The notes under the pieces: model-generated
Database searches by the model: none
What the model saw: only the letters and a program-made list of their open reading frames with translations
Told to the model about the DNA's origin: nothing
Source: Pelagibacterium sp.
Lineage (GTDB): Bacteria > Pseudomonadota > Alphaproteobacteria > Rhizobiales > Devosiaceae
DNA: 32,009 nucleotides
Assembly: GCA_002723255.1 (NCBI GenBank)
Contig: PBNW01000071.1
Coordinates: forward strand, 1 to 32,009
Direction: 5' to 3'
Shown here: piece by piece, positions 1 to 8,318 of the stretch
How positions within the stretch are numbered: position 1 is the first letter of the stretch
Layout of the letters: every line of letters starts with the position of its first letter
Position numbers and translations under genes: made by a program

Positions 1-108
1 ACACTCGAAGACACATGGAGAATGGTCGGACGCCTCGCCACAACCATCAAACCCCAGGAATGCCAAAACTACTTCGAAAACGCCGGATACGCTTCAATAA
101 AAACCTGA
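1..108 (+). mobile_element. C-terminal tail of an IS630-family transposase (cut by window edge)
   Basis: Reading from base 1 gives 35 codons and a TGA stop at 106-108. The peptide includes KPQECQNYFENAGY, which matches the usual ending of IS630-family DDE transposases (a P-x-E-C-x-N-Y-F-x-x-A-G-Y pattern, from memory of the family). Only the last residues are visible, so I cannot tell whether the element is intact to the left. No clear terminal inverted repeat or TA duplication could be fixed after the stop. It is the only trace of a mobile element in the window. Confidence 0.7.
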
Positions 109-171
109 CATGCTCTAGAGGCCGGCATTCCACTGGACACCGCCGGGCTCGAACCCGCGCAGATCATATCC

Positions 172-582
172 ATGCCGCCCAGTTCCCGACCGACGCTCCA
201 TGCGCGTCTCCTCTCCCACCCCGGCGGTCGATATGTCATCGAGGAAGAGGAGTTCGCCGCTGGCGACGGCGTCGAACGCAGTTGCAGGGTTGCGATCTCG
301 GACTACAGGATCGGCCCCACCAAGCGCGAAGCCGCCGTGCTCTATTACGATTTTCTGCAGTTGATGACCGGGTTGCTGATGGCCGAAACCCATTGGCAGT
401 CCGTCGCGCTGCCTATTCCCAAACTGGCCTTCCGCACCTTCGAGCCGCGCGAACAGCGTTATGAAGGCTGTGTGGTCAGGACCATCGGGTCGATCAGCCT
501 CGAAACGCACGACATCACGGTCACTACTGCCGAAATATCGGGATGCAGCGGCCCCTCGATGCTGTCGGGTAGCACTGCCTAG
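172..582 (+). CDS. hypothetical protein, 136 aa
   Basis: I do not recognise this protein. It would be 136 residues with an acidic stretch near residue 24 (EEEEF), no signal peptide and no membrane segment. The frame is open from just after the transposase stop at 108, and there is no good ribosome binding site before the ATG, so the gene may have lost its natural 5' end when the insertion element arrived. Its stop codon TAG (580-582) overlaps the stop of the convergent phzF-like gene in the palindrome CTAG. Composition is reasonable for a real protein, but the evidence is only an open frame and its fit between neighbours. Confidence 0.4.
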   Translation: MPPSSRPTLHARLLSHPGGRYVIEEEEFAAGDGVERSCRVAISDYRIGPTKREAAVLYYDFLQLMTGLLMAETHWQSVALPIPKLAFRTFEPREQRYEGCVVRTIGSISLETHDITVTTAEISGCSGPSMLSGSTA

Positions 583-1472
583 TCGTCCAGATCGAGCACC
601 CCTTCGGCCAGGACCACTGCCCCTCCGCCGATCCCGGCATGCTTGAGCTGGCCATTTTCGATATTGAACTGCACGCCGATTTCGCTCGGGCGGCCCATTT
701 CACGTCCCTGACGGATCTTGAGCGTGTGGCTGCCCTCGCCATATCCGCCGTGATCGGCCAGAAGGCCGATCAGCGCCGCCGCCGCGGAACCGGTCGCCGC
801 ATCCTCACCCCTTCCATGGGAAACATGGAACATGCGCGCCGCATAATCATTGCCGCGCTCCTTGGGGGTTCTGGCAAAGACATAAACCGCATTGCGCGGT
901 CCGGTGAAGGTATCGGTCCAACCACGCCGTTCCAGCGTCATCTCCGAAAGCAGTGAAGCATCGCGCAGGGGCACCAGATAGAATGGATTGCCCGCCGAAT
1001 ATTGCGCAGGCATCATATCGTCGAACCCGATATCCTCGGCCGAAATGCCCAGCCGCTCGGCAATGCCATGAAGGTCGCTCAATTCGCCAACCCGTTCGGG
1101 CTTTTTGGGCAGGGCGAATTTGGCTTCCCCGGTCCGCTTGTCTATCCGCTCCATGACGGCGGTGACATTGCCCACGCCTAACTCGAGCCGCACCGCACTC
1201 TGCTTGTGCTGCAATCCCAGGAGCACCGCTGCACCCACAGTGGGATGTCCGGCAAAGGGCAGTTCGCTCACCGGCGTGAAAATCCGCAGCGCCGCCGTAT
1301 GTCGCTCGCCCTTGGGCGCGCATACGAAGACCGTTTCCGAAAGATTGAACTCCCCGGCGATCGCCTGCATCCGGGTTGTCGAAAGCTCATCGGCCCGCAG
1401 CACGACCGCCAACGGATTGCCGCTCAGCCGATCGCGCGTGAAAACATCGAGAATGAAATAGGTTAGCTTCAT
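579..1472 (-). CDS. PhzF family phenazine biosynthesis-like / isomerase
   Basis: A 297-residue protein of the PhzF/YddE fold, related to diaminopimelate epimerase. Visible family motifs are DVFT and GNPLAVV at residues 9-24, LSETVF with the likely catalytic glutamate at residue 46, [10 protein letters not shown] at 71-80, and [10 protein letters not shown] near the C-terminus. Length is typical of the family (about 260-300). The start was placed at the ATG giving MKLTYF because the family begins directly with the first beta strand; a longer frame upstream adds 43 residues that look non-coding. Known members isomerise small metabolites; the substrate cannot be told from sequence. The 3' end shares bases with the convergent small gene. 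Confidence 0.88.
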   Translation of the reverse strand: MKLTYFILDVFTRDRLSGNPLAVVLRADELSTTRMQAIAGEFNLSETVFVCAPKGERHTAALRIFTPVSELPFAGHPTVGAAVLLGLQHKQSAVRLELGVGNVTAVMERIDKRTGEAKFALPKKPERVGELSDLHGIAERLGISAEDIGFDDMMPAQYSAGNPFYLVPLRDASLLSEMTLERRGWTDTFTGPRNAVYVFARTPKERGNDYAARMFHVSHGRGEDAATGSAAAALIGLLADHGGYGEGSHTLKIRQGREMGRPSEIGVQFNIENGQLKHAGIGGGAVVLAEGVLDLDD

Positions 1473-1642
1473 TTTTCGGCCGGTCCTGGGAGACGATTGG
1501 GAGGCGATATCCATGGGTATACTCAAAACACTACGCCTATCGTTCCATTGGTTACCACCCCCATAATTGCTTCCTTCAAATATGCTTTTCCCCCGCGACA
1601 CGTCGTCCTAGATTTGCGACAATGGGCGCGGGGAGAAATCGC

Positions 1643-2875
1643 ATGAAACGCACGACGTGCCTTGTCGCCGGAGGGGGTCCCGCCGGCATTATGCTGGGCC
1701 TGCTGCTGGCGCGCGGCGGCGTTGAGGTGATCGTTTGCGAAAAGCACGCCGACTTCCTGCGAGACTTCCGCGGCGACACCGTACACCCCTCCACGATCAG
1801 GCTCCTCGACGAGCTCGGCCTGGGCGCAGAGTTCGCGCAATTGCCCCAAAGCAGGCTCGAAAGCCTGCGCCTGCCCACGACGAGCGGCGAGACGATCGAT
1901 TTCGGCGATTTTTCCGCTCTCGATCCGCCCTACAACTTCATCGCCATGATTCCCCAATGGGACTTTCTGGACTTCCTGGCCGCTCATGCCCGGCGCGAGC
2001 CGAGCTTCAAGCTGTTGATGGAAACCGAAGTGACGGGCCTGCTCTGGCAGGACGAAAGGGTCTCCGGTGTCACTGTGCTCACCGGGGGCCAAGAAGACTC
2101 GATCGGGGCCGACCTTGTCGTTGCCTGCGACGGAAGGCATTCGATCCTGCGCGCGCAAGCCGGACTGGCGTCCCGCAACTACGATGTGCCCTTTGATGTC
2201 TGGTGGTTTCGCCTTCCCCGCCACCCCGATGAACAGGCCAAACCAGCCAATCTTGTTCCCAGCTTTGCAGGGCGCGACATCATGCTCGCGATTGCCCGCG
2301 AGGGATTTTACCAGATGGCCGCCTTCATTCCCAAAGGATCCGATGCCCAGCGCCGCGCCCAGGGCATCGGACCGCTCAGGGACATGATCGTCCGATTGCG
2401 TCCCGATTTTGCCGACCGCGTGGATACTCTCACCGCGATGGACCAGGTCAAGACACTCGACGTCAGGCTCGACCGCCTCAAGCGCTGGCATCGCCCCGGC
2501 CTGCTCTGCATCGGTGACGCTGCCCATGCCATGTCCCCTGCCGGTGGCGTGGGCATCAACCTCGCCATTCAGGACGCTGTCGCGACCGCCCAGATTCTGC
2601 GCCATCCGCTGCGCGCCGGCACGCTCACCGAAACCGATCTTGCTGCCGTCCAGCGCCGCCGTATGATGCCCACCCGGGTCATCCAGGCCATGCAGCGCGT
2701 TCTCCATCGCGTCATTTTTCAGAACGGATTTCAGTCCCGGCGCGCCGGACCGCCGCACTTCATGCTGTTTCTCGCCCGGCACGTCCCCGGCTTCCGCAAG
2801 CTGCCTGCGCTTTTCGTCGGCTTCGGTCCACGCCCCGAACATGCACCCGATTTCGCCCGCCGCCCCGAAGGCTGA
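1643..2875 (+). CDS. FAD-dependent monooxygenase (UbiH / PHBH-type)
   Basis: A 410-residue flavoprotein. The N-terminus has the dinucleotide-binding fold (VAGGGPAG, then E at the end of the second strand in VIVCEKH). Mid-protein LVVACDGRHSILR is the DG motif, and GDAAHAMSPAGGVGINLAIQDA near residue 290 is the second FAD motif of the class A hydroxylase family. Such enzymes hydroxylate aromatic or polycyclic substrates using NAD(P)H and O2; the substrate is not predictable here. The start at 1643 has GGGGAG seven bases upstream; an earlier in-frame ATG at 1622 lacks one. The gene is divergent from phzF, and 1473-1642 should hold promoters for both, although I could not fix one. Confidence 0.88.
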   Translation: MKRTTCLVAGGGPAGIMLGLLLARGGVEVIVCEKHADFLRDFRGDTVHPSTIRLLDELGLGAEFAQLPQSRLESLRLPTTSGETIDFGDFSALDPPYNFIAMIPQWDFLDFLAAHARREPSFKLLMETEVTGLLWQDERVSGVTVLTGGQEDSIGADLVVACDGRHSILRAQAGLASRNYDVPFDVWWFRLPRHPDEQAKPANLVPSFAGRDIMLAIAREGFYQMAAFIPKGSDAQRRAQGIGPLRDMIVRLRPDFADRVDTLTAMDQVKTLDVRLDRLKRWHRPGLLCIGDAAHAMSPAGGVGINLAIQDAVATAQILRHPLRAGTLTETDLAAVQRRRMMPTRVIQAMQRVLHRVIFQNGFQSRRAGPPHFMLFLARHVPGFRKLPALFVGFGPRPEHAPDFARRPEG

Positions 2876-2880
2876 CCGGC

Positions 2881-2976
2881 CAGGGCGCCTATCTCGACGG
2901 CTTTGATGAACCAAAGAGCTGTGAAGACGGAGCGGCCGGGCTCCTGGCCGCCCTTGCCAAGATCGCGGAGGACTGA
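2881..2976 (+). pseudogene. possible remnant: C-terminal end of an SRPBCC/AHSA1-like gene
   Basis: In frame 1 the bases just after the monooxygenase read QGAYLDGFDEPKSC..., ending AKIAED and a TGA at 2974-2976, three bases before the next start. This resembles the final helix of SRPBCC/AHSA1-type proteins (G-x-[FY]-L-D-G-x-D followed by a helix), a family often encoded next to RibD/DHFR-like genes as here. No start codon or upstream coding sequence exists in this frame, because the preceding bases belong to the monooxygenase. It looks like the stump left by a deletion. The family assignment is from memory of the motif and rests on about 30 residues. Confidence 0.4.
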
Positions 2977-2979
2977 CCA

Positions 2980-3543
2980 ATGGGCAAGCTCATCGTCTGG
3001 AATATCGCAAGCCTGGATGGCTATTTCGAAGGTCCCGAACCCTGGGACCTTTCCCTGCACGAAACCATCTGGGGCGACGAACTGGCCGAATTTTCGGAAA
3101 CCCAGCTTGCCGATACCGAGGCACTGGTTTTCGGACGCCGCACCTATGAAGGCATGGCTGCCTACTGGGCCAACGAATCCGAAACCGGCCCCATCACCGA
3201 CGCCATGAACACGCTGCCCAAATATGTTGTCTCCAACACCCTGACGGCAGCGGACTGGAACAACACGAAAATCATCAGCGGCGATATCGTCCAGGCGCTG
3301 CGCGATATAAAGGCCAAATCGGACCGCAATCTCTATGTCTTCGGCAGCGCCGAGTTACTGGCGACGCTCCTGCCCGCCGGCATTGTCGATGAATACCGGC
3401 TCGGTCTTGCCCCGCTCCTGCTTGGGCGCGGCAACCCTCTCTTCAAACCGTCCAACCTCCGGATTGACCTCGAGTTGATCAAAGCCCAGCCGCTCAGGAA
3501 TGGCGGGATCGTCATCACCTACCGATTGGAAAACGCGCGATAG
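2980..3543 (+). CDS. dihydrofolate reductase family protein (RibD C-terminal domain)
   Basis: A 187-residue protein with the RibD_C/YyaP-like fold. It begins with KLIVWNIASLDGYFEGP, has LVFGRRTYEGM near residue 50, and NLYVFGSAELLATLLPAGIVDEYRLGLAPLLLGRG around residues 117-150, all typical of this reductase-like family. Such proteins bind a pyridine nucleotide, but their reactions are mostly unknown; this is not the housekeeping FolA, which lies at 21956-22465. A GGAGG sequence lies about nine bases before the ATG. It is followed by a strong bidirectional terminator. The gene may have been paired with an SRPBCC gene whose remnant lies directly upstream. Confidence 0.85.
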   Translation: MGKLIVWNIASLDGYFEGPEPWDLSLHETIWGDELAEFSETQLADTEALVFGRRTYEGMAAYWANESETGPITDAMNTLPKYVVSNTLTAADWNNTKIISGDIVQALRDIKAKSDRNLYVFGSAELLATLLPAGIVDEYRLGLAPLLLGRGNPLFKPSNLRIDLELIKAQPLRNGGIVITYRLENAR

Positions 3544-3590
3544 CTCACGGCGGGACCGAAATCCGGCCGGTCAACGAATGGTGGCTTAGA

Positions 3591-3620
3591 AAAAAGGGCC
3601 GGCAAAAACCGGCCCTTTTT
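3591..3620. terminator. bidirectional Rho-independent terminator
   Basis: A perfect 7-bp stem GGGCCGG/CCGGCCC with loop CAAAAA (3596-3615), flanked by an A run on the left and TTTTT on the right. It works on paper in both directions and sits between two convergent genes, the RibD-like gene on + and ilvC on -. Confidence 0.85.
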
Positions 3621-3646
3621 CAAAGTTCAACTTCAACTTCGGAAGT

Positions 3647-4678
<1,032 letters not shown>

Positions 4679-4704
4679 TTATCGCATTTGTCTTGTTGGA
4701 ATAC

Positions 4705-5334
4705 TCACGCTCCGTAGAGCGCGAAGAACTGTTCGCGGGCCCGTCGTGCCTGCCCGGCAATCTTTTCTTCGCTCGGCCGCCTTTGCTCGCCGAGCAGCAT
4801 GCGGATCTGGGTGTCCCTGACCACCAGACCGAAAAATGTCCGAAACGCCTGGTCGGCATCGTCGAAATCGAGCAACCCCGCCTCCTTGCCCGCCTCGAGC
4901 AGGGGTTCGCAGCGTCGCGCCATGCCGATGGGGCCGTTTTCCAGAACGATCGCGCCCAGATTGCGCTTTTCCTGCCCCGCATGGGAAACCGCCAGCCGGT
5001 TGAGCGCCACCGAAATATCGCCGGTCAGAACCGTCAGCCAGTCGCGGCCGAATTTCTCCAGCGCAATGCCCAGCGTGCGCTTGTCCAGCGTTTCGCGATC
5101 CACCGGAACCATGCGCACTTTGGACGCCTGCCACTGAACCGTGGCCGTCAAGAGCCCGTCCCTGTCGCCGAACCATTTATAGAGCGTTTCCTTCGAGCAG
5201 CTCGCCCGGCGGGCCACCCCTGTCATGGTCAACCCGTCACCGCCATCGACCAGCAAGCCCAGGGCCGCATCCAGAACATCCTTCTGGCGGCCGGTGAGCG
5301 TATCGTCGCTTATGGTCAGGGTTGGCGGGGTCAA
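4705..5334 (-). CDS. TetR/AcrR family transcriptional regulator
   Basis: A 209-residue regulator. The N-terminal helix-turn-helix is clear: LTMTGVARRASCSKETLYKWFGD spans about residues 35-58, and the C-terminal part resembles the AefR-like TetR domain. The start is TTG at 5334, because the only in-frame ATGs come after the DNA-binding domain has begun and an in-frame TAA lies just upstream; a GAG-rich stretch six bases before the TTG may act as the ribosome site. It is divergent from a small exported protein gene, and a perfect 16-bp palindrome 80 bp upstream is a good candidate for its own operator. ilvC follows 38 bp downstream, so it could affect ilvC, but nothing shows this directly. Confidence 0.87.
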   Translation of the reverse strand: MTPPTLTISDDTLTGRQKDVLDAALGLLVDGGDGLTMTGVARRASCSKETLYKWFGDRDGLLTATVQWQASKVRMVPVDRETLDKRTLGIALEKFGRDWLTVLTGDISVALNRLAVSHAGQEKRNLGAIVLENGPIGMARRCEPLLEAGKEAGLLDFDDADQAFRTFFGLVVRDTQIRMLLGEQRRPSEEKIAGQARRAREQFFALYGA

Positions 5335-5413
5335 GCGTGACTCGCTCTCTGTTATCGATTATCATGGCACCGAAAGCCGCACCCAGCCGAGCATTCAGCC
5401 CTGCCGAGCGAGG

Positions 5414-5429
5414 CGTACCGTACGGTACG
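5414..5429. promoter_or_regulatory. 16-bp perfect palindrome, probable TetR operator
   Basis: CGTACCGTACGGTACG is its own reverse complement over all 16 bases. It lies in the divergent region between the TetR gene (start 5334) and the exported-protein gene (start 5534). TetR regulators commonly bind palindromes of this length beside their own gene, so an autoregulatory site is the simplest reading. Which regulator binds it is inference. Confidence 0.6.
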
Positions 5430-5533
5430 GTTCGGCTATTTTCAAGTATGATTTTCCCCCTTTTTGCCGACCACAGTTTGGGCCAATCTCGCCTTCAGAC
5501 TGCGCTCAGACCAAAGGCAAGGAAATCGCCCCC

Positions 5534-5953
5534 ATGTTCCGTCAAATCGCTACCGCCGCGGCCTTCTCCTCGGCCCTCGTGCTCGCATCCCCCGCCTTCG
5601 CACAGCAAGCCGAGGGCATGACGTCCGCCCCGATGATCGGCGCCTCGCTTACCGAAAAATTCTGGATCCAGTCCGAAGAAGATGCCGGTCTGCCGGGCTC
5701 GATGGTCCTGTTCCTCTCGGAAGGCACAATGCTCCAGGATTCGTGTTGGGAGACCTATCGCCTGTCCAACTGGCAGATGACGGGAGAGGATTCGCTGAGC
5801 TGGCAGGAAGATACGATGACCATCGAGGCCGACATCGTCGAGCTCAACGAGGCCGAACTGGTTCTGGCCTTGCATCTTGTGGGCGGCGAAGTGGTCGAAG
5901 AGCGCTATACGGTCTCGCCCGTGCCCTTTTTGTGCCCCGACATGCCACGCTGA
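5534..5953 (+). CDS. small exported protein of unknown function
   Basis: A 139-residue protein with a clear Sec signal peptide (MFRQIATAAAFSSALVLA, then SPAFA before the likely cleavage and QQ). The mature part of about 115 residues is acidic, with two cysteines (DSCWETYR and PFLCPDMPR) that could form a disulfide in the periplasm. Alternating polar and apolar residues suggest a small beta-rich fold, but I do not recognise the family. AAGGA lies about nine bases before the ATG. The same frame is open for another 309 bases upstream, but the signal peptide and ribosome site fix this start. It is divergent from the TetR gene and may share the palindromic control site. Confidence 0.75.
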   Translation: MFRQIATAAAFSSALVLASPAFAQQAEGMTSAPMIGASLTEKFWIQSEEDAGLPGSMVLFLSEGTMLQDSCWETYRLSNWQMTGEDSLSWQEDTMTIEADIVELNEAELVLALHLVGGEVVEERYTVSPVPFLCPDMPR

Positions 5954-5967
5954 TTGCGCGCTTGGGC

Positions 5968-6002
5968 AAAAAAACAAAGGGCCACCCTTGCGGGCAGCCC
6001 TT
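5968..6002 (-). terminator. Rho-independent terminator of the FMN reductase gene
   Basis: A long hairpin at 5977-6002: AAGGGC and CCC arms, loop TTGC, GGG and GCCCTT arms, with a symmetric CA/CA internal loop. Read on the minus strand it is followed by a run of T (5968-5974), as expected after the gene at 6046-6630. On the plus strand no T run follows, so it is mainly a minus-strand terminator. Confidence 0.75.
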
Positions 6003-6045
6003 CGGTTCGAGACGCAGGAGGAAGCGTCAAGCTCTATGGCGCAGC

Positions 6046-6630
6046 TTATGCTTCGCGAGCGGCCTTGGTGGTGTTGGTCCACCAGACGAGGTTGTCGAAC
6101 AGATCCTTGAGGCTCGGTCCGACTGCCGGCTCGATGGCTTCCATCGGCTCGTTCTTGCCGCCACCCCAGACGGTGAAGAATTCCGAACCGCCGATATGGA
6201 CGCCGTGACGGATAGGCACCATCTGAAGTTCGATATTGATCAGGCGGAGCTGCTCGATGGCGCGGGCGCCGCCGACCGAACCGTAGCCGACATAAGCGGC
6301 AGGCTTCTTGTTCCATTCGACATAGGCCTGATCGAGCGCGTTCTTGAGCGCTGCGGTGATCGAGCGGTTGTATTCGGCCACCAGGAAGATGTAGCCGTCA
6401 AATTCGGCGACCTTCTTCTGCCAGGCAATGGCCTTGGGGTCCTGGCTGGGCGCCCACATGTTGGAGGCCACTTCGTCAAAGAACGGCAGGTCGAAATCGC
6501 GCAGATCGACGAGTTCGACGTCGAATTCGGAGCGCTCCTGCGCCTTGGCCAAAAGCCACTGAGCCGGCTTGTCGGCAAAACGGCTTTCGCGGGTCGAGGA
6601 AATGATGATTGCGATTTTTGGCTTGGACAT
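6046..6630 (-). CDS. NAD(P)H-dependent FMN reductase (azoreductase/quinone reductase type)
   Basis: A 194-residue flavodoxin-fold protein of the NADPH-dependent FMN reductase family. SSTRESR at residues 11-17 is the FMN phosphate-binding loop, AEYNRSITAALKNALD near residue 85 the central motif, and GYGSVGGARAIEQLR near residue 114 the third family motif. Members reduce FMN, quinones, azo dyes or chromate using NAD(P)H; the natural substrate is not evident. GGGA lies before the ATG. It is transcribed alone: a terminator follows and a promoter-like region with inverted repeats precedes it, suggesting control by a stress- or quinone-responsive regulator (inference). Confidence 0.9.
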   Translation of the reverse strand: MSKPKIAIIISSTRESRFADKPAQWLLAKAQERSEFDVELVDLRDFDLPFFDEVASNMWAPSQDPKAIAWQKKVAEFDGYIFLVAEYNRSITAALKNALDQAYVEWNKKPAAYVGYGSVGGARAIEQLRLINIELQMVPIRHGVHIGGSEFFTVWGGGKNEPMEAIEPAVGPSLKDLFDNLVWWTNTTKAAREA

Positions 6631-6671
6631 GATGTTTCCCTACGCCTGGTTACGAACAGTAAGTAGGGCTG

Positions 6672-6739
6672 CATATGTGACTTTAGGCCTGTCACTCAAG
6701 TAGGCACACCGCTGTAAGCTAGGCAGAAAACATTGCCTA
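6672..6739 (-). promoter_or_regulatory. possible promoter and operators of the FMN reductase gene
   Basis: On the minus strand TTGAGT (6695-6700), a 16-base spacer and CATATG (6672-6677) could be -35 and -10 boxes. An inverted repeat GTGAC-N9-GTCAC (6677-6695) lies almost wholly in the spacer, and a second, TAGGCA-N8-TGCCTA, lies at 6720-6739. The core TAGG(G/C)C also recurs at about 6664, 6684, 6701 and 6720, 17-20 bp apart. The rest of 6631-6875 is fairly AT-rich, with no gene seen. The boxes are weak matches, so this is a proposal. Confidence 0.4.
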
Positions 6740-6875
6740 TGGCGAAACGTGGAAAATCTAAGCAATTGAATTTAATCAATAAATTATCAGAACGCCCCAG
6801 TTCTCCGCCATCGTTCGGCGATGCCGAACAAACAAACAACGGGTTCGAAACGACACAAAGGCTGACTTTCTTGCT

Positions 6876-7619
6876 CTAGCGGCCCAATGCCCCAAGATAT
6901 TTGCGCACGGCTTCCTCAAACCCGAAGATGAGCGCGTCGGCGGTGATTCCATGGCCGATGGAAACTTCGTCCACAAATGGAACGGTGCTCTGGAACGCAG
7001 GCAGATTGGCCAGCGTCAGATCGTGCCCGGCGTTGATTCCGAGCCCCAGCGCGTGGGCCGCGTGCGCCGTTTCCGCCAGATCGGCCAGCATCGAGACCGC
7101 GGCCTCATTGTTGTCGTAACACGCGCCATACGGCCCCGTATAAAGTTCGACACGATCGGCCCCCGCCGCTTTCGCCGCTTCCAGCGCCGCCGCGCTGGCA
7201 TCGGGATCGCAAAACAGCGCCACCCGCCGCCCCGGCGCGGCCAGCTCTGCCACCACGTCGGTCAACAGCCCCTTGTGAGCGATAAAGTCCCAACCATGGT
7301 CCGACGTCGCCTGCTCGGGCGCATCGGGCACCAGCGTCACCTGATGGGGATTGGCCGCCGCGACGAGTTCGAGAAACGTCGGCGTCGGATACCCTTCGAT
7401 GTTGAACTCGGCATGGGGATATTCGGTGCGCAACAGATTGACCAGATCGAACACGTCGGAGCGCCTGATGTGGCGTTCGTCGGGGCGCGGATGGACGGTC
7501 ACGCCCACCGCCCCCGCATCGAGCACGATGCGCGCCATCCCGGTCACACTCGGCCAGGGCAGATCCCGGCGATTGCGCAATTGCGCCACTGCATTGAGAT
7601 TGACGGAAAGCTTGGTCAT
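6876..7619 (-). CDS. pdxJ: pyridoxine 5'-phosphate synthase
   Basis: A 247-residue TIM-barrel enzyme that joins 1-deoxyxylulose 5-phosphate with 3-amino-2-oxopropyl phosphate to make pyridoxine 5'-phosphate, the last ring-forming step of vitamin B6 synthesis. Family motifs are [13 protein letters not shown] at residues 4-16, [12 protein letters not shown] at 40-51 (active-site histidines and arginines), [10 protein letters not shown] at 71-80 with the catalytic glutamate, and INAGHDL near residue 190. The start at MTKLSVNLN matches the family; the frame continues 24 codons upstream, but that part runs through a terminator hairpin. There is no clear ribosome site, and the hairpin ends only about 12 bases before the ATG, an unusual arrangement. 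Confidence 0.95.
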   Translation of the reverse strand: MTKLSVNLNAVAQLRNRRDLPWPSVTGMARIVLDAGAVGVTVHPRPDERHIRRSDVFDLVNLLRTEYPHAEFNIEGYPTPTFLELVAAANPHQVTLVPDAPEQATSDHGWDFIAHKGLLTDVVAELAAPGRRVALFCDPDASAAALEAAKAAGADRVELYTGPYGACYDNNEAAVSMLADLAETAHAAHALGLGINAGHDLTLANLPAFQSTVPFVDEVSIGHGITADALIFGFEEAVRKYLGALGR

Positions 7620-7631
7620 GGCGGCAGTCTG

Positions 7632-7662
7632 AAAAACAAGGGCCGTACGAAATGTACGGCCC
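7632..7662 (-). terminator. terminator after ilvN, directly upstream of pdxJ
   Basis: A perfect 9-bp stem GGGCCGTAC/GTACGGCCC with loop of five (7640-7662), followed on the minus strand by TTGTTTTT. It should end the ilvBN transcript. It also lies 12 bases before the pdxJ ATG, so either pdxJ transcripts start inside or just after it, or the hairpin regulates read-through into pdxJ. Confidence 0.8.
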
Positions 7663-7743
7663 CCCTCTATCGCGAAATGGGGTTCGCGCAAACCTCAACT
7701 TTCGGAGCGCGGCCAGGACCCGAAGGGCCACCAAGCTCCGGAC

Positions 7744-8298
7744 TTACATGCCGTCGGGCCCACGCGTGATTGCCACCAGCCCGGTACGCACCACTTCCAC
7801 CAGCCCCAGCGGCGTCATCAGTGTGATGAACTGGTCGATCTTGCTCGGTTTGCCGGTGATCTCGAACACAAAGCTTTCGGTCGAGGCATCGACGACCTGC
7901 GCCCGAAACGCATCGGCCAGCCGCAGGGTTTCCACCCGGTTTTCCCCCTTGCCCGCGACCTTGAGCAGCGCCAGTTCGCGTTCGAGCGACCCGCCTTCCG
8001 CCGTCAGGTCGTGCACCTTGTGCACCGGCACCAGCCGCTCGAGCTGCAGTTTGATCTGGGCCAGCACTTTCGGCGTGGCAACGGTCACGATGGTGATGCG
8101 CGAGCGATGTCTGTCGTGTTCGGTCTCACTGACGGTTAGCGAGTCGATATTGTATCCGCGCGCCGAAAACAGCCCCACCACCCGGGCGAGAACGCCCGGC
8201 TCGTTGTCCACCAGAACCGTCAGCGTATGACGCTCGGTGGCTTGTGTTTCGGTGGTCAGGAAATAGGCCGAACCCGTCGGGTTCAGATGTGCGTTCAT
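7744..8298 (-). CDS. ilvN: acetolactate synthase small (regulatory) subunit
   Basis: A 184-residue regulatory subunit (also named ilvH) that binds the end product valine and stimulates the large subunit. The ACT domain spans about residues 23-97: TLTVLVDNEPGVLARVVGLF, then RGYNIDSLTVSETE, then SRITIVT. The C-terminal domain of the family follows (ELALLKVAG, and FEITGKPSKIDQFI near residue 145). AAAGGA lies before the ATG. It is 20 bp downstream of ilvB on the same strand and clearly in one operon with it, under the attenuator upstream of ilvB. A strong terminator follows. Confidence 0.97.
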   Translation of the reverse strand: MNAHLNPTGSAYFLTTETQATERHTLTVLVDNEPGVLARVVGLFSARGYNIDSLTVSETEHDRHRSRITIVTVATPKVLAQIKLQLERLVPVHKVHDLTAEGGSLERELALLKVAGKGENRVETLRLADAFRAQVVDASTESFVFEITGKPSKIDQFITLMTPLGLVEVVRTGLVAITRGPDGM

Positions 8299-8318
8299 GA
8301 TCGTTTCCTTTCGCGCCC

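Noticed and set aside
109..119. Possible half of the TTAGAGC/GCTCTAA repeat just after the transposase stop
   Set aside because: Only about seven bases match (GCTCTAG); too short to distinguish from chance or from an insertion element end.
1523..2980. A 485-codon open frame on the minus strand
   Set aside because: Antisense to the FAD monooxygenase, which has clear family motifs; this frame has none.
5464..6666. A 400-codon open frame on the plus strand
   Set aside because: It runs through the exported-protein gene in another frame, a terminator and the antisense of the FMN reductase.
7620..7691. Longer pdxJ start, 24 codons upstream
   Set aside because: The extra codons run through a terminator hairpin and do not match the PdxJ N-terminus.
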